A program made the position numbers and the translations under genes. 63,303 nt of DNA from Bacteroidales bacterium (GTDB taxonomy: Bacteria > Bacteroidota > Bacteroidia > Bacteroidales > UBA932), in assembly GCA_017451395.1 (NCBI GenBank), contig JAFSPR010000041.1:1-63303 (forward strand). Direction: 5' to 3'. The notes beneath the pieces were generated by a model. That model saw only the letters and a list, made by a program, of their open reading frames with translations. It searched no databases and was not told where the DNA came from. Positions 18,155 to 27,164 of this stretch are shown here, in pieces (the stretch's first letter is position 1; each line of letters opens with the position of its first letter).

Positions 18155-19524
18155 TCTGCGAAGGCGTAACTGAAGCCCTGGATCTTGTCCCAGTCACCGC
18201 GTGTGAAGTCCGGGATTTCAACGGGAGCGCAGCCGTTCTCGATTGATATCCTGGAGAGTTCAGTCACGCAGCACCATTCGGCAAGGTCATACACGTCCAT
18301 ATCCAGCGGCAGGCCGTTGTTCAGGCAGTAGATGAGGCGGTAGTCCATAATGAAGTCCATTCCGCCGTGGCCGCCGACCTCCTTTGCAAGCGCCTCCAGT
18401 TCAGGGGTGAGGATGGGGTTGCGGTACTTTGCCATAAGTTCCTCAAGGTCGTCGCCTTCATATACTTTCTCAAACTCAAGGTCTTCGTAGTCAACGTCTC
18501 CGGTGTTCTCCGTCCTGAGGCATACCTGGCCCACGGGATACTTGGCGGCATAGCCGTCAGTGCCCACGAGCTGGTACATACGGTCATAGGGACGGGGAGT
18601 CATTACGTCGTGCTCGATGAGGATGCTCTTTCCCTTGGCGGTGCGGATCATAGTCATAGTCTCGTCACCGTTCTGGAAATCGGTGCAGGGCTTGCCGGTG
18701 CGCTTCTCAACGTGCTTGGGGCCGTTGAAAGGATCCGTATCCATAGCCACGAGGGTGGTGAGGCGGTCTCCGCGGTGGATGTCGAGGGCCTGGCAGACGG
18801 GGCCGAATCCGTGGGTGGGATAGAGGTCTCCCCTGTGCTTCTGGTTGAATTCCAGACGCCAGTTGTGCCAGTAGTTGTCCCAGTAGGGATCAAGGTTGTG
18901 GTGGTAGGAGCCTTCCACGTGGATGATGTCGCCGAAAACACCCTGCTGTGCCATTGTGAGGGCGGTGAGTTCAAAGAAGTCGTAGCAGCAGTTCTCAAGG
19001 ATCATACAGTGCTTGCGGGTGCGCTCGGAAGTGTTTACAAGGTCCCAGCAGGCCTGGAGGGTTTCCGCTGAAGGGACTTCCAGGGCAACGTGCTTTCCGT
19101 GCTCCATAGCGTAGAGAGCCACGGGGACGTGGTGGATCCAGTCAGTGCAGATGTAGACAAGGTCTACGTCAGGGTCTTCGCAGAGTTGCTTGTAGACTTC
19201 CTCGTCACCGGCATATACCTTTGCGGTCATTCCGCGGCTTTCCAGGACCTTGAGGTTCTTCTCAGCCCTGTCGGGCTCAACGTCGCAGATGGCTGCGATG
19301 TGGCTGCCGGGGACATAGGAAAGACGATGAACGGCGCCGGAACCGCGGTCTCCAAGACCAACTACGCCGATACCTACATCGGCGATGGGCTCTGCGGCAA
19401 ACTGAAGCATAGTCTCCTGGCCGGCGGGACGGGCAGGAACGGGAGTCTTGATAATCTTTGCAGACTGGCTGCAGGAAACGGCTGCAAGAAAGGCGGCCGA
19501 TAAGATGATGGCTCTTAGTTTCAT
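18151..19524 (-). CDS. GH109-type glycosidase lipoprotein (Gfo/Idh fold)
   Basis: The 457-residue protein has a lipoprotein signal (lipobox-like LAAVSC, Cys near 18), a Rossmann motif (GVVGLGDRGSG) and the GH109 hallmarks VALEVPSAET, NCCYDFFEL and YPTHGFGPVCQALDIHRGDR. The founding GH109 enzyme is an NAD-dependent alpha-N-acetylgalactosaminidase, so release of terminal GalNAc outside the cytoplasm is likely. It overlaps the kinase gene upstream by 4 bases, linking sugar release to phosphorylation. A plain oxidoreductase is the alternative; the PTHG motif argues for GH109. Confidence 0.85.
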   Translation of the reverse strand: MKLRAIILSAAFLAAVSCSQSAKIIKTPVPARPAGQETMLQFAAEPIADVGIGVVGLGDRGSGAVHRLSYVPGSHIAAICDVEPDRAEKNLKVLESRGMTAKVYAGDEEVYKQLCEDPDVDLVYICTDWIHHVPVALYAMEHGKHVALEVPSAETLQACWDLVNTSERTRKHCMILENCCYDFFELTALTMAQQGVFGDIIHVEGSYHHNLDPYWDNYWHNWRLEFNQKHRGDLYPTHGFGPVCQALDIHRGDRLTTLVAMDTDPFNGPKHVEKRTGKPCTDFQNGDETMTMIRTAKGKSILIEHDVMTPRPYDRMYQLVGTDGYAAKYPVGQVCLRTENTGDVDYEDLEFEKVYEGDDLEELMAKYRNPILTPELEALAKEVGGHGGMDFIMDYRLIYCLNNGLPLDMDVYDLAEWCCVTELSRISIENGCAPVEIPDFTRGDWDKIQGFSYAFAD

Positions 19525-20573
19525 ATCTTTTCAATAAATTCTTTCATTGCGGGAACCTTTGCCATAGCGGCGTGGAACAGGGCAACCTGGTTGCGGGTAC
19601 GAACAAGGTTGTGCTCCGGGTATTTGATCTTGTAGTAGGTGTCTCCGTTGATGTAATCGGCAAAGAAACGCACGGCCTGCATATAGGGGAACAGGCAGGC
19701 GGCGTAAGGGAGGTTCTCCTTTTCGATGGGGGTGAGGAACACGTTTGCGCTCTCAAGATAGCCCTTTGCAAAGGCCTCGAAGATATCCATCCTGAAATCC
19801 ACCTTTTCCACCTCCGGGCTGTCTTCCGCAACGGTGTTTGCCGCGGTGCGGAGGAAGTCTCCGAAGTCACTGAACACGAAACTTGGCATAAGGGTGTCAA
19901 GGTCTATGACGCAGAGGATGTTGCCGTCCTTGTCAAAGAGCATATTGTTCACCTTTGTGTCGCAGTGGCAGATACGCTTGGGCAGTTTTCCTTCACGGTA
20001 AAGACGCTCCGCCTTGCACATTTCCTCCTCATATGGAAGGAGGTCCTCAAGGATGGCCTTCACCTCAGGTTCCGCCATACGGCCGGCTTTATCGGCCTTG
20101 ACGGCCTCATGGAGCTGGCGGGCGCGGAGTTCCATATTGTGAAAGTCCGGGATGGTCTCGCCAAGGGTGTCGGGGATGTCGGAGAGCATTGCCTCAAAGG
20201 CGCCGAAAGCCTTTCCGGCGTAGTAGGAGTACTCCGGATTCACGGTTTCATACGTGAAGGCGTTCTTGATGAAGATTGAAACGCGCCAGTACTGAGTACC
20301 GTCTGTCCAGTAGGTCTTGCCGGTTTCCCTGCAGGGGATGAAGGTAAGGGACATCTGGCCCTTGCGGCGGATATGTGCAGTTGCGCAGTCAATATTGTGC
20401 TGGAGCAGTTCCACATCCTGGAAAATGGCGTTGTTGATCCTCTGAAGCACATAATCTTCGGGACCGTCGGTCTTCACCAGGAGGGTGTCGTTGATAAGGC
20501 CGTTTCCAAGGGGTTTGATCTCCTTTACATTGCCCTGAATGGCAAAAAGTTTTACAATTTCAAGTGGTTCCAT
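19521..20573 (-). CDS. Aminoglycoside-phosphotransferase-fold sugar kinase, NahK-like
   Basis: The 350-residue protein has the APH/choline-kinase fold: nucleotide loop region LGNGLINDT, catalytic HCDTKVNNML (about 200-209) and metal-binding VIDLDT. The same layout is found in N-acetylhexosamine 1-kinase. Because it is first in a two-gene unit with a GH109 alpha-N-acetylgalactosaminidase, phosphorylation of GalNAc or GlcNAc at C1 is a reasonable inference; other small-molecule kinases remain possible. A -7 box lies 23 bases upstream. Confidence 0.78.
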   Translation of the reverse strand: MEPLEIVKLFAIQGNVKEIKPLGNGLINDTLLVKTDGPEDYVLQRINNAIFQDVELLQHNIDCATAHIRRKGQMSLTFIPCRETGKTYWTDGTQYWRVSIFIKNAFTYETVNPEYSYYAGKAFGAFEAMLSDIPDTLGETIPDFHNMELRARQLHEAVKADKAGRMAEPEVKAILEDLLPYEEEMCKAERLYREGKLPKRICHCDTKVNNMLFDKDGNILCVIDLDTLMPSFVFSDFGDFLRTAANTVAEDSPEVEKVDFRMDIFEAFAKGYLESANVFLTPIEKENLPYAACLFPYMQAVRFFADYINGDTYYKIKYPEHNLVRTRNQVALFHAAMAKVPAMKEFIEKI

Positions 20574-20595
20574 TTGAATGATAGTGTTATCTATG

Positions 20596-20603
20596 CAAAG
20601 TTA
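20596..20603 (-). promoter_or_regulatory. -7 box before the NahK-like gene
   Basis: TAACTTTG on the minus strand, 23 bases before the start; only a weak TTTC is seen upstream at short spacing. Confidence 0.5.
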
Positions 20604-20677
20604 ATGAATTTTTGCATACGAAACACCCACCGTTTCGAAAAACGTTTCAAAGGGTTTCGGAGTAACGCATAACAATA

Positions 20678-20709
20678 AGAAAAGAGACCTGGGGATAGGT
20701 CTCTTTTAT
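20678..20709 (-). terminator. Terminator of tRNA-Arg
   Basis: AAAAGAGACCT / AGGTCTCTTTT stem with a six-base loop, placed right after the 3' end of the minus-strand tRNA. Confidence 0.85.
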
Positions 20710-20712
20710 GTG

Positions 20713-20786
20713 TGATTCCGTTGGGATTCGAACCCAAGACCCACAGCTTAGAAGGCTGTTGCTCTATCCAACTGAGCTACGGAACC
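20713..20786 (-). tRNA. tRNA-Arg (anticodon TCT)
   Basis: On the minus strand the acceptor GGTTCCG pairs with CGGAATC (one G-T wobble), the D arm is GCTC...GAGC, the anticodon stem ACAGC/GCTGT encloses CTTCTAA (anticodon TCT), and the T loop is GGTTCGAATCC. Discriminator A; CCA not encoded. Confidence 0.96.
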
Positions 20787-20802
20787 ATCCTCAATTGGAC
20801 TG

Positions 20803-20832
20803 CAAAGTTAGTTATTTTTCCTCTAATTGCAA
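20803..20832 (-). promoter_or_regulatory. tRNA-Arg promoter
   Basis: Minus strand: TTG at 20832-20830, 19-base spacer, TAACTTTG at 20810-20803, 16 bases before the tRNA. Confidence 0.75.
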
Positions 20833-20844
20833 GCGCAGCCGCCT

Positions 20845-22218
20845 CTACTGCACAAAACCGGCGAAGTACCCTGCAAAGAACACGTTTGTGATAAGATAGC
20901 CGATGATTGTGGATACAAATACGCATATCAGTCCCGGCATCATAAAACTGTGGTTCAGAAGGTATTTGCCGATAACCGTGGTGCCGGAGCGGTCGAAGTT
21001 CACGGTAGCGATATCGGACGGATAGTTGGGGATGAAGAAGTATCCGTACACGCTGGGAAGTACGCCAAGGAGCACGGGACCGGCAATACCCAGTTCATAG
21101 GCCAGAGGCAGCATAGCCACTACCACGGCGCCCTGGGAGTTGATGAGAACGGACACCAGGAAGAACACGAACGCTATGCTCCATGGGTAGTTTGTGACAA
21201 GGCCCGTGAGCATCTCCTTCATCTGGTCCATATAGTTTCCAAAGTAGGTATCGGCCAGCCAGGCGATGCCGTAGATTGCCACCACGGCCACCATTCCGGA
21301 CTGCCACACGGCGCCTGCGACGGCCTTCTTTGGCTGGGCCTTGCAGAAGATGATGTTGGCGGCCGCGGCCGTGAGCATTATGATCTGGATGCAGATGTTC
21401 ATCTTGGGAAGATTGATGGTCTTGGCAAGCGAGACTCCGTCAATCTTTATCATCTGGCAGAATGCGAATCCCACAATCACAAGGAGGGCGCCCAGGAACA
21501 CGAATACGGAAGCCTTAGCCTCTTTGGTGATTTCCTTGTCAAGGGTTGTGGCGCTGTGGCCGTACATATACTGGTACATCTCGGGATCGGCCTTACGGGC
21601 AAGGAAGTCGGGGTCCTTGTCAAGGTCCTTGCCTCTCTTGTATGACGCGGCGGCGGCGCACATAAGGCCGCAGACGCATGCCGGAATTGTAACCATCAGG
21701 ACCTGTGGGATGCTCACCATATAGCCGTTGGCGTTTGAAATTGTAACAAATGCCACCACGGCCGCCGCAATGGGGGAGCAGGTGATGCCCACCTGGGAGG
21801 CCACGGAGGCCACGCCGCAGGGACGCTCCGGGCGGATATTCTTCTTGAGGGCGATGTCACAGATGATGGGCATTATGGTGTAGACCACGTGGCCGGTGCC
21901 AACCAGGACGGTGAGGAAAAACGTCACGAGGGGACCCAGGAAAGTGATGTGCTGGGGGTTCTTCCGGAGCATTTTCTCCGCAATCTGGATCATCCAGTCC
22001 ATACCGCCGGAGGCCTGCAGGGTGCCGGCGCAGGTAACGGCCGCGATTATGATATAGATGACGTCCGTGGGAGGCGTGCCAGGCTTGAGCCCAAATCCGA
22101 ACACAAGGATTGCAAGGCCGATACCGCTTATTGCTCCAAGGGCCAGGGACCCGTAGCGGGAGCCTACGTACAGTGCTGCCAGAACGATGAGCAGCTCGAT
22201 GATCATAGTGAAAGTCAT
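20845..22218 (-). CDS. dcuB: Anaerobic C4-dicarboxylate transporter DcuB
   Basis: Translation from the ATG at 22218 gives 457 residues starting MTFTMIIELLIVLAALYVG, which parallels the start of DcuB; longer upstream extensions are not hydrophobic and look non-coding. Signatures include TLQASGGMDWMIQIAEK, VGTGHVVYTIMPII and NIRPERPCGVASVASQ, with about 12 membrane helices. The protein exchanges fumarate or aspartate for succinate in anaerobes that respire fumarate, which fits the Rnf complex in this window. It is divergent from the second GH109 gene. Confidence 0.93.
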   Translation of the reverse strand: MTFTMIIELLIVLAALYVGSRYGSLALGAISGIGLAILVFGFGLKPGTPPTDVIYIIIAAVTCAGTLQASGGMDWMIQIAEKMLRKNPQHITFLGPLVTFFLTVLVGTGHVVYTIMPIICDIALKKNIRPERPCGVASVASQVGITCSPIAAAVVAFVTISNANGYMVSIPQVLMVTIPACVCGLMCAAAASYKRGKDLDKDPDFLARKADPEMYQYMYGHSATTLDKEITKEAKASVFVFLGALLVIVGFAFCQMIKIDGVSLAKTINLPKMNICIQIIMLTAAAANIIFCKAQPKKAVAGAVWQSGMVAVVAIYGIAWLADTYFGNYMDQMKEMLTGLVTNYPWSIAFVFFLVSVLINSQGAVVVAMLPLAYELGIAGPVLLGVLPSVYGYFFIPNYPSDIATVNFDRSGTTVIGKYLLNHSFMMPGLICVFVSTIIGYLITNVFFAGYFAGFVQ

Positions 22219-22318
22219 AGTGCCAATGTGGTTTGCGACCGCTAATATACAAAAAAACGGTGACAATCGTTGCAGGCGCGCGCTTGCTATTGTGATTAAT
22301 TTTTCTGAAATTCGCATT

Positions 22319-23512
22319 ATGGAATCTTCAGTACTTCGTCTTGCGCGTAAGCCCATAGAGAATGTCCGCGTGGGCTTTATCGGCCTTGGGATGAGAGGTC
22401 CCGGCGCCGTGGAGCGTTTCATTTTCCTGGAACACGCCACGGTGGCGGCTCTTTGTGACCTGTATCCCGGTCCTGTGGCCGATGCTCAGAAGATCCTCTC
22501 CTCCCACGGCTGCGCTCCGGCTAAGGAGTTTGTGGGCCATGACGCCTGGAAGCGCCTATGCGAACTCCCGGACCTCGACCTTGTGTACGTGGCGGCCCCC
22601 TGGCAGCTTCACGCAGCAATGGGCGTTTATGCTATGGAATGCGGTAAGAACGTGGCCCTGGAGGTCCCTGCAGCCACCACCGTGGAGGAATGCTGGGCGC
22701 TTGTGGATACCGCGGAGCGCACGCGTATGCACTGTATGATGCTGGAGAACAGTTGCTACGATTCCTTTGAGATGACCTGCCTCAGGATGGCCCGTGAGGG
22801 CGTTTTTGGAGATATCGTCCACGTTGAGGGCGGGTACTGCCACAACCTCTCAACCTACTGGGACAAGTACCGCGACGACTGGAGTATGCGCTTCAGCGCA
22901 GAGCACCACGGGGACGTCTATCCAACGCATGGTATCGGCCCCCTTTGCCAGCTTCTTGACATCCACCGCGGGGATAAACTCTCCTATCTGGTGTCCATGG
23001 ATTCGGCGGCCATTGCCGGTCAGGCAGCGGCCGATTCCCGCTACGGCGCCGGAAATGTTTCATTTTCTAACGGAGACATCACTTCCACCCTCATCCGCAC
23101 CGCCCGCGGCCGGAGCATCCTGCTTCAGCATTCGGTTATGACTCCCCAGCCCTACAGCCGCCTGTACCGCATTTACGGCACCCGCGGATTCGCCAACAAG
23201 TACCCCGCGCCCGGCTTCGTGTTCGATGAAGGGAAGGAGTATATGCCGGAGTCGGAAGTATCGGCCCTTATGGCCCGCTACAAGCACCCCGTATGGCAGG
23301 AACTGGAGGAGAAGGCGCTCACCGTGGGCGGCCACAACGGCATTGACTACATAATGGACTACCGCCTGGTGGAATGCCTCCACAATGGCCTTCCGCTGGA
23401 TATGGACGTGTATGATGCGGCCGAATGGAGCAGTATCGTGGAACTCTCTGAGAAGTCCATCCTTGGCGGCTCCGTCCCCGTTGAGATTCCGGATTTCACC
23501 AGGGGCCGATAA
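22319..23512 (+). CDS. Second GH109/Gfo-Idh protein, no signal peptide
   Basis: The ATG at 22319 gives 397 residues that begin directly at the Rossmann region (VRVGFIGLGMRGPGAVE). It parallels the lipoprotein GH109 at 18151-19524 throughout: VALEVPAATT, NSCYDSFEMTCL, YPTHGIGPLCQLLDIHRGD, HNGIDYIMDYRL and a shared ending EIPDFTRG. Lacking any export signal, it should act in the cytoplasm, unlike its paralogue. Either a cytoplasmic alpha-N-acetylgalactosaminidase or a related redox-glycosidase is plausible. It converges with the EamA gene with 10 bases between. Confidence 0.83.
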   Translation: MESSVLRLARKPIENVRVGFIGLGMRGPGAVERFIFLEHATVAALCDLYPGPVADAQKILSSHGCAPAKEFVGHDAWKRLCELPDLDLVYVAAPWQLHAAMGVYAMECGKNVALEVPAATTVEECWALVDTAERTRMHCMMLENSCYDSFEMTCLRMAREGVFGDIVHVEGGYCHNLSTYWDKYRDDWSMRFSAEHHGDVYPTHGIGPLCQLLDIHRGDKLSYLVSMDSAAIAGQAAADSRYGAGNVSFSNGDITSTLIRTARGRSILLQHSVMTPQPYSRLYRIYGTRGFANKYPAPGFVFDEGKEYMPESEVSALMARYKHPVWQELEEKALTVGGHNGIDYIMDYRLVECLHNGLPLDMDVYDAAEWSSIVELSEKSILGGSVPVEIPDFTRGR

Positions 23513-23522
23513 TACTAGGTGA

Positions 23523-24392
23523 TTACCTGGAGCCGAAGTACAGAAGGACCATACTGGCAAGGAGAAGCACCAGGTCCAGGGCCTTGGAGCGGATGTTCTT
23601 TTCTTTCAGGATAAAAGCGCCGATGGCAAAACTCACCAGCACGCTGCCGCGGCGGATCATTGACACTACGGCTATGAGTGCGTCAGGCTGGGATAGGGCC
23701 TGCATATAGAGGTAATCGGCCCAGCAGAGGAAGATGCTGATAAACGGGATTGACCAGTCCCAGCGGAAAGGTGTGGTTCTGCGCCTTACCGGAAGCCAGA
23801 GGAAAACCAGCACCAGAGCCATCATCCCCGCCTGATACAGCGTATACCACGCCAGAACCTGACTGCGGTCAAGCCCCAGACGCTCCGGAGACATCAGGAA
23901 TTTGTCATACAGTCCGCTGGCGGCCCCAAGAATCACGGCCAGGATAAGGCATACCAGCCACTTGTTTCCCGGTTTTATACCCTCCTTGTGCCCGCTCAGG
24001 CGCATAAGGAAATACGCCACCATCGCAAGGATCACACCGCCCCACTGCAGCCCGTTCAGGCGCTCGTCAAAGATGAAGATGGCACCCAGAAGCACCAGCA
24101 CAGGCCGAGTGGCGTTGATGGGCCCCACTATGGTGAGCGGCAGGTTCTTCATTGCAAAGTATCCCGCCATCCAGGAACTGAGAACCAGCGCGCTTTTGAG
24201 GAGTATAAACTTCTGCACGGACCATCCTCCCCAGCCGGTAGCGAACAGGAACGGGGAGAAGATAAGGGCCGACAAAACCGTGTTCAGCAGCAGCACCGGC
24301 ACAACGGCATTGTCCTTCAGGGATATCTTCTTGAAGGAGTCATAGCCGCCCAGAAGGGCCGCAGAGCAGAATGCCAGTAACCACCAGGTCAC
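23523..24392 (-). CDS. EamA/DMT-family transporter
   Basis: The 289-residue protein has ten hydrophobic helices in two halves, with the EamA pattern of a conserved proline in the fourth helix (NLPLTIVGPINATRPVLVLLGAIFIFDERL) and the repeat half ending MIRRGSVLVSFAIGAFILKEKN. Substrate unknown; DMT members export amino acids, sugars or metabolites. It starts 7 bases after the rnfA stop, so it is probably carried on the Rnf transcript. Confidence 0.85.
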   Translation of the reverse strand: MTWWLLAFCSAALLGGYDSFKKISLKDNAVVPVLLLNTVLSALIFSPFLFATGWGGWSVQKFILLKSALVLSSWMAGYFAMKNLPLTIVGPINATRPVLVLLGAIFIFDERLNGLQWGGVILAMVAYFLMRLSGHKEGIKPGNKWLVCLILAVILGAASGLYDKFLMSPERLGLDRSQVLAWYTLYQAGMMALVLVFLWLPVRRRTTPFRWDWSIPFISIFLCWADYLYMQALSQPDALIAVVSMIRRGSVLVSFAIGAFILKEKNIRSKALDLVLLLASMVLLYFGSR

Positions 24393-24399
24393 GTAACCC

Positions 24400-25000
24400 C
24401 TACTTCACCATTCCGCTGAAGCCCATAAAGGCCAGGGCAAGGATACCCACGGAGATGATTGCGATGGGAACGCCCTTGAAACTCTTGGGAACGTTCATAA
24501 GGGCAAGGTGCTCACGGATACCCGCAAAGATCACCATTGCAAGGCCGTAGCCAAGGGATGTGGCAAAGGCGTAGACCAGAGCCTGTCCAAGGTTAAGCAT
24601 ACCGCCGGGAACGAAGGAGAACTCCTTGGTAACCACGTTGATTGCAACACCCAGAACCGCGCAGTTGGTGGTGATAAGGGGCAGGAAGATACCCAGGGCC
24701 TGATACAGCGACTGGGGAAACCTTCTTGAGCACTATCTCCACCATCTGGACCAGGGCCGCAATCACAAGAATGAAGGCGATGGTCTGGAGGAAGGTGATT
24801 CCAAACGGCACCAGCAGGTACTTGTTGATGAGATATGTCACCAGCGTTGCCAGGGTAATCACAAAGCATACGGCCATGGACATACCCGTAGCGGTGGAAA
24901 GTTTGTTGGATACGCCAAGGAAGGGGCAGATACCCAGGAACTGGGCCAGGACAATATTGTTAACGAATATTGCCGATATTATTATGAGAAAGTACTCCAT
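24400..25000 (-). pseudogene. rnfA: rnfA with a one-base frameshift
   Basis: The 5' part (from 25000) reads as Rnf[30 protein letters not shown], and membrane helices to VEIVLKKVS. It then shifts frame at a run of four C (plus strand GGGG at 24714-24717). Removing one base restores the conserved continuation through [21 protein letters not shown] to [17 protein letters not shown], and the remaining 3' frame ends at 24400. RnfA is an integral subunit of the Na+ (or H+) pumping ferredoxin:NAD oxidoreductase and should be essential to it. Since the other five subunits look intact, a homopolymer base-call error is as likely as a real mutation. Confidence 0.85.
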
Positions 25001-25003
25001 AGC

Positions 25004-25594
25004 CTAGCTGTTCTTTTTGAGGAATTTGTTAAACAGTACCATAAGATAGCCAAGGCACAGGAATGCGCCGGGAGCCATCACGAATGCCAGCATACCGTCT
25101 GCGCCGCCGGTGAAACTCCATCCGAATGCGCTTCCGGAGCCAAGGATCTCACGCACAAGGCCAAGAACGGTAAGTGAGCAGGTGAAACCCAGGCCCACTC
25201 CTATTCCGTCCAGCGCGCTCTCCCCTACGCCGTGCTTGTTTGCAAAAGCCTCAGCGCGGCCGAGGACTATGCAGTTCACCACGATGAGCGGGATGAAAAG
25301 GCCCAGGGTCTCGTACATAGCCGGGGTGTAGGCCTGCATAAGGAACTGAAGCAGGGTCACAAACGTGGCGATAACCACAATGTACACGGGGATGTGCACC
25401 TTATCCGGAACAACCGGGGCGATGAGGGATATCGCCATATTGGAAAGGACCAGCACAAAGAGTGTAGCGAGGCCCATAGAGAGGCCGTTTATGGCCGATG
25501 TTGTTGTGGCCAGCGTGGGGCACATACCCAGCAGGAGCACAAAGGTGGGGTTGTTCTTTACAAGCCCGTCTGTCAGAAGTTTGAATTTACTCAT
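25004..25594 (-). CDS. rnfE: Rnf complex subunit RnfE
   Basis: The 196-residue membrane protein begins LTDGLVKNNPTFVLLLGMCPTLATTTSAINGL, the RnfE/NqrD signature, with six helices and the later NCIVLGRAEAFA motif, the mirror partner of RnfA. The two form the membrane pair around the [2Fe-2S] site. It overlaps rnfG by 8 bases and is 3 bases before rnfA. Confidence 0.95.
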   Translation of the reverse strand: MSKFKLLTDGLVKNNPTFVLLLGMCPTLATTTSAINGLSMGLATLFVLVLSNMAISLIAPVVPDKVHIPVYIVVIATFVTLLQFLMQAYTPAMYETLGLFIPLIVVNCIVLGRAEAFANKHGVGESALDGIGVGLGFTCSLTVLGLVREILGSGSAFGWSFTGGADGMLAFVMAPGAFLCLGYLMVLFNKFLKKNS

Positions 25595-26183
25595 TGTCCT
25601 GTCCTCCTTCTTCTGTTAGGGGTTCATCTTCTTCAATAACCTCGTCCGGTTCCAGGCCGTCAAAAACCTTCAGGGCATTCTCCACTGCAAGCGTATATGC
25701 CCTGGAAGTGATTGTGGAAGCCGTGATGGCATCTACGTCACCGCCGTCCTTCTTCACGGAAAGTTTCTTGACGGCAGGGTCAAAGCCTCTCCACTGATCC
25801 ATGAACTTTGCATCCGTGGAGCACTTTGCGCCAAGGCCGGGAGTCTCAGAATGTGAAAGCACGGAAGTGTTGTACACAACCCCGTCCACAGTTACGCCAA
25901 CCATCAGCGACAGGGGGCCGCCGAAGCCTACCACAGTGGATTCAATTGCATAACCCACAACGGCCTCACCGTCCTTTGCCGTGTAATAATGGGCATCGGC
26001 ATTATACTCAAGAGTCTCGAAATGCGGAAGCACCTGTGCAACGGCAGCCTGCGTCTTTGCAGCGGCCGCAGCCTCGATCGGAGCCTTGGTTATCACATAC
26101 GCGCCGCCAAGGACCGCGCTGCACGCAAGGCACACCAGCCCAAGGACAAGCACCATATTGGTAAGATTGGATTTTGCCGCCAT
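25587..26183 (-). CDS. rnfG: Rnf complex subunit RnfG, covalent FMN protein
   Basis: The 198-residue protein has one N-terminal membrane helix and a periplasmic FMN-binding domain. The flavin attachment segment reads DAITASTITSRAYT near residue 155, the form usual for RnfG, and the VVGFGGPLSLMVGV and SETPGLGAK motifs precede it. The acidic tail (VIEEDEPLTEEG) is longer than in enterobacterial RnfG. It starts 3 bases after rnfD. Confidence 0.94.
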   Translation of the reverse strand: MAAKSNLTNMVLVLGLVCLACSAVLGGAYVITKAPIEAAAAAKTQAAVAQVLPHFETLEYNADAHYYTAKDGEAVVGYAIESTVVGFGGPLSLMVGVTVDGVVYNTSVLSHSETPGLGAKCSTDAKFMDQWRGFDPAVKKLSVKKDGGDVDAITASTITSRAYTLAVENALKVFDGLEPDEVIEEDEPLTEEGGQDNE

Positions 26184-26186
26184 ACG

Positions 26187-27158
26187 CTATTTCCTCCCGA
26201 ATTTTTTCTGATGGAACCACATATTGAGAAGCGGCACCACAGAGTTCATAATCAAAATGGCAAATGAAACGCCCTCCGGATATGAGCCGAAGTAACGGAT
26301 CATCATTGTAAGGAAGCCGATTCCCACGCCGAAGATAACGCCGCCCCAGAGGCTCATAGGCGATGTCACATAGTCCGTTGCCATAAAGCAGGCGCCAAGG
26401 ACAAGACCGCCGGTGAGGAGGTTGAAAAGGGGATCCGTGAAACGGGCAGGATCGATCCCCCAGAAAATGAGGGAAGTGAGAGCCACCGTTCCAAAGATGC
26501 TGAGGGTGATCCAGGGCTTCACAACCTTGCGGCAGCAAAGGTAGATGAAACCGGCAAGAAGAGCAAGGGCGCAGGCCTCACCTGCACTGCCTCCAAGGTT
26601 TGCAAAGAGAAGGTCCCTGTAATTGAAGGCCGATGTAAGTTCCTGAACGGAAGCCCCCTGCATAAGGCCCTCCTGGATTGCGCCAAGCGGAGTGGGACCG
26701 GAAACGGCATCCACAACACCCTGAGGGGCGCCCCAGGTGGTCATATAGGTAGGGAACGATACCAGCAGGAAGACGCGGCCCACAAGGGCGGGATTCCATA
26801 TATTCTGGCCGATACCGCCGAATGTCATCTTGGCAACGCCGATTGCAACCACGGCACCTATCATCACAACCCACCAGGGCGTGGTGTAGGGAAGGTTCAG
26901 GGCCAGGAGGATACCTGTAATGACTGCGGAAAGGTCCCCGATTGTGGAGGGTTTCCGGAGCATATACTTTGTGATGGCCCATTCAAGCAGCACGCAGGAT
27001 GCGACGCTCACCGCCATCACAAGGATCTCTCTCCAGCCGTAGAATACGAAGGAGCATATTACCGCGGGGATAAGCGCGATAATAACGTCACGCATCAGGG
27101 TTTTGGTGGAAACCGGAGCGTGAATATGGGGATTGGGAGATACTAATAACTTTTCCAT
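26187..27158 (-). CDS. rnfD: Rnf complex subunit RnfD
   Basis: The 323-residue membrane protein begins SPNPHIHAPVSTKTLMRDVIIALIPA, the RnfD/NqrB start, and has about nine helices with GGIGQNIWNPALVGRVFLLVSFP. The covalent FMN site is probably the Thr in VSGPTPLGA, where many relatives read SGATPL. It lies between rnfC and rnfG in the canonical BCDGEA order. Confidence 0.94.
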   Translation of the reverse strand: MEKLLVSPNPHIHAPVSTKTLMRDVIIALIPAVICSFVFYGWREILVMAVSVASCVLLEWAITKYMLRKPSTIGDLSAVITGILLALNLPYTTPWWVVMIGAVVAIGVAKMTFGGIGQNIWNPALVGRVFLLVSFPTYMTTWGAPQGVVDAVSGPTPLGAIQEGLMQGASVQELTSAFNYRDLLFANLGGSAGEACALALLAGFIYLCCRKVVKPWITLSIFGTVALTSLIFWGIDPARFTDPLFNLLTGGLVLGACFMATDYVTSPMSLWGGVIFGVGIGFLTMMIRYFGSYPEGVSFAILIMNSVVPLLNMWFHQKKFGRK

Positions 27159-27164
27159 AGTCAG

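Noticed and set aside
20845..22440. A longer DcuB start at 22440
   Set aside because: The added 74 residues are Arg-rich and not hydrophobic, and they lie across the divergent gene's coding region; the 22218 start matches DcuB.
24710..24720. Programmed frameshift in rnfA
   Set aside because: No slippery sequence plus structure typical of programmed events is seen, and rnfA is not known to use one; an indel or a base-call error is simpler.
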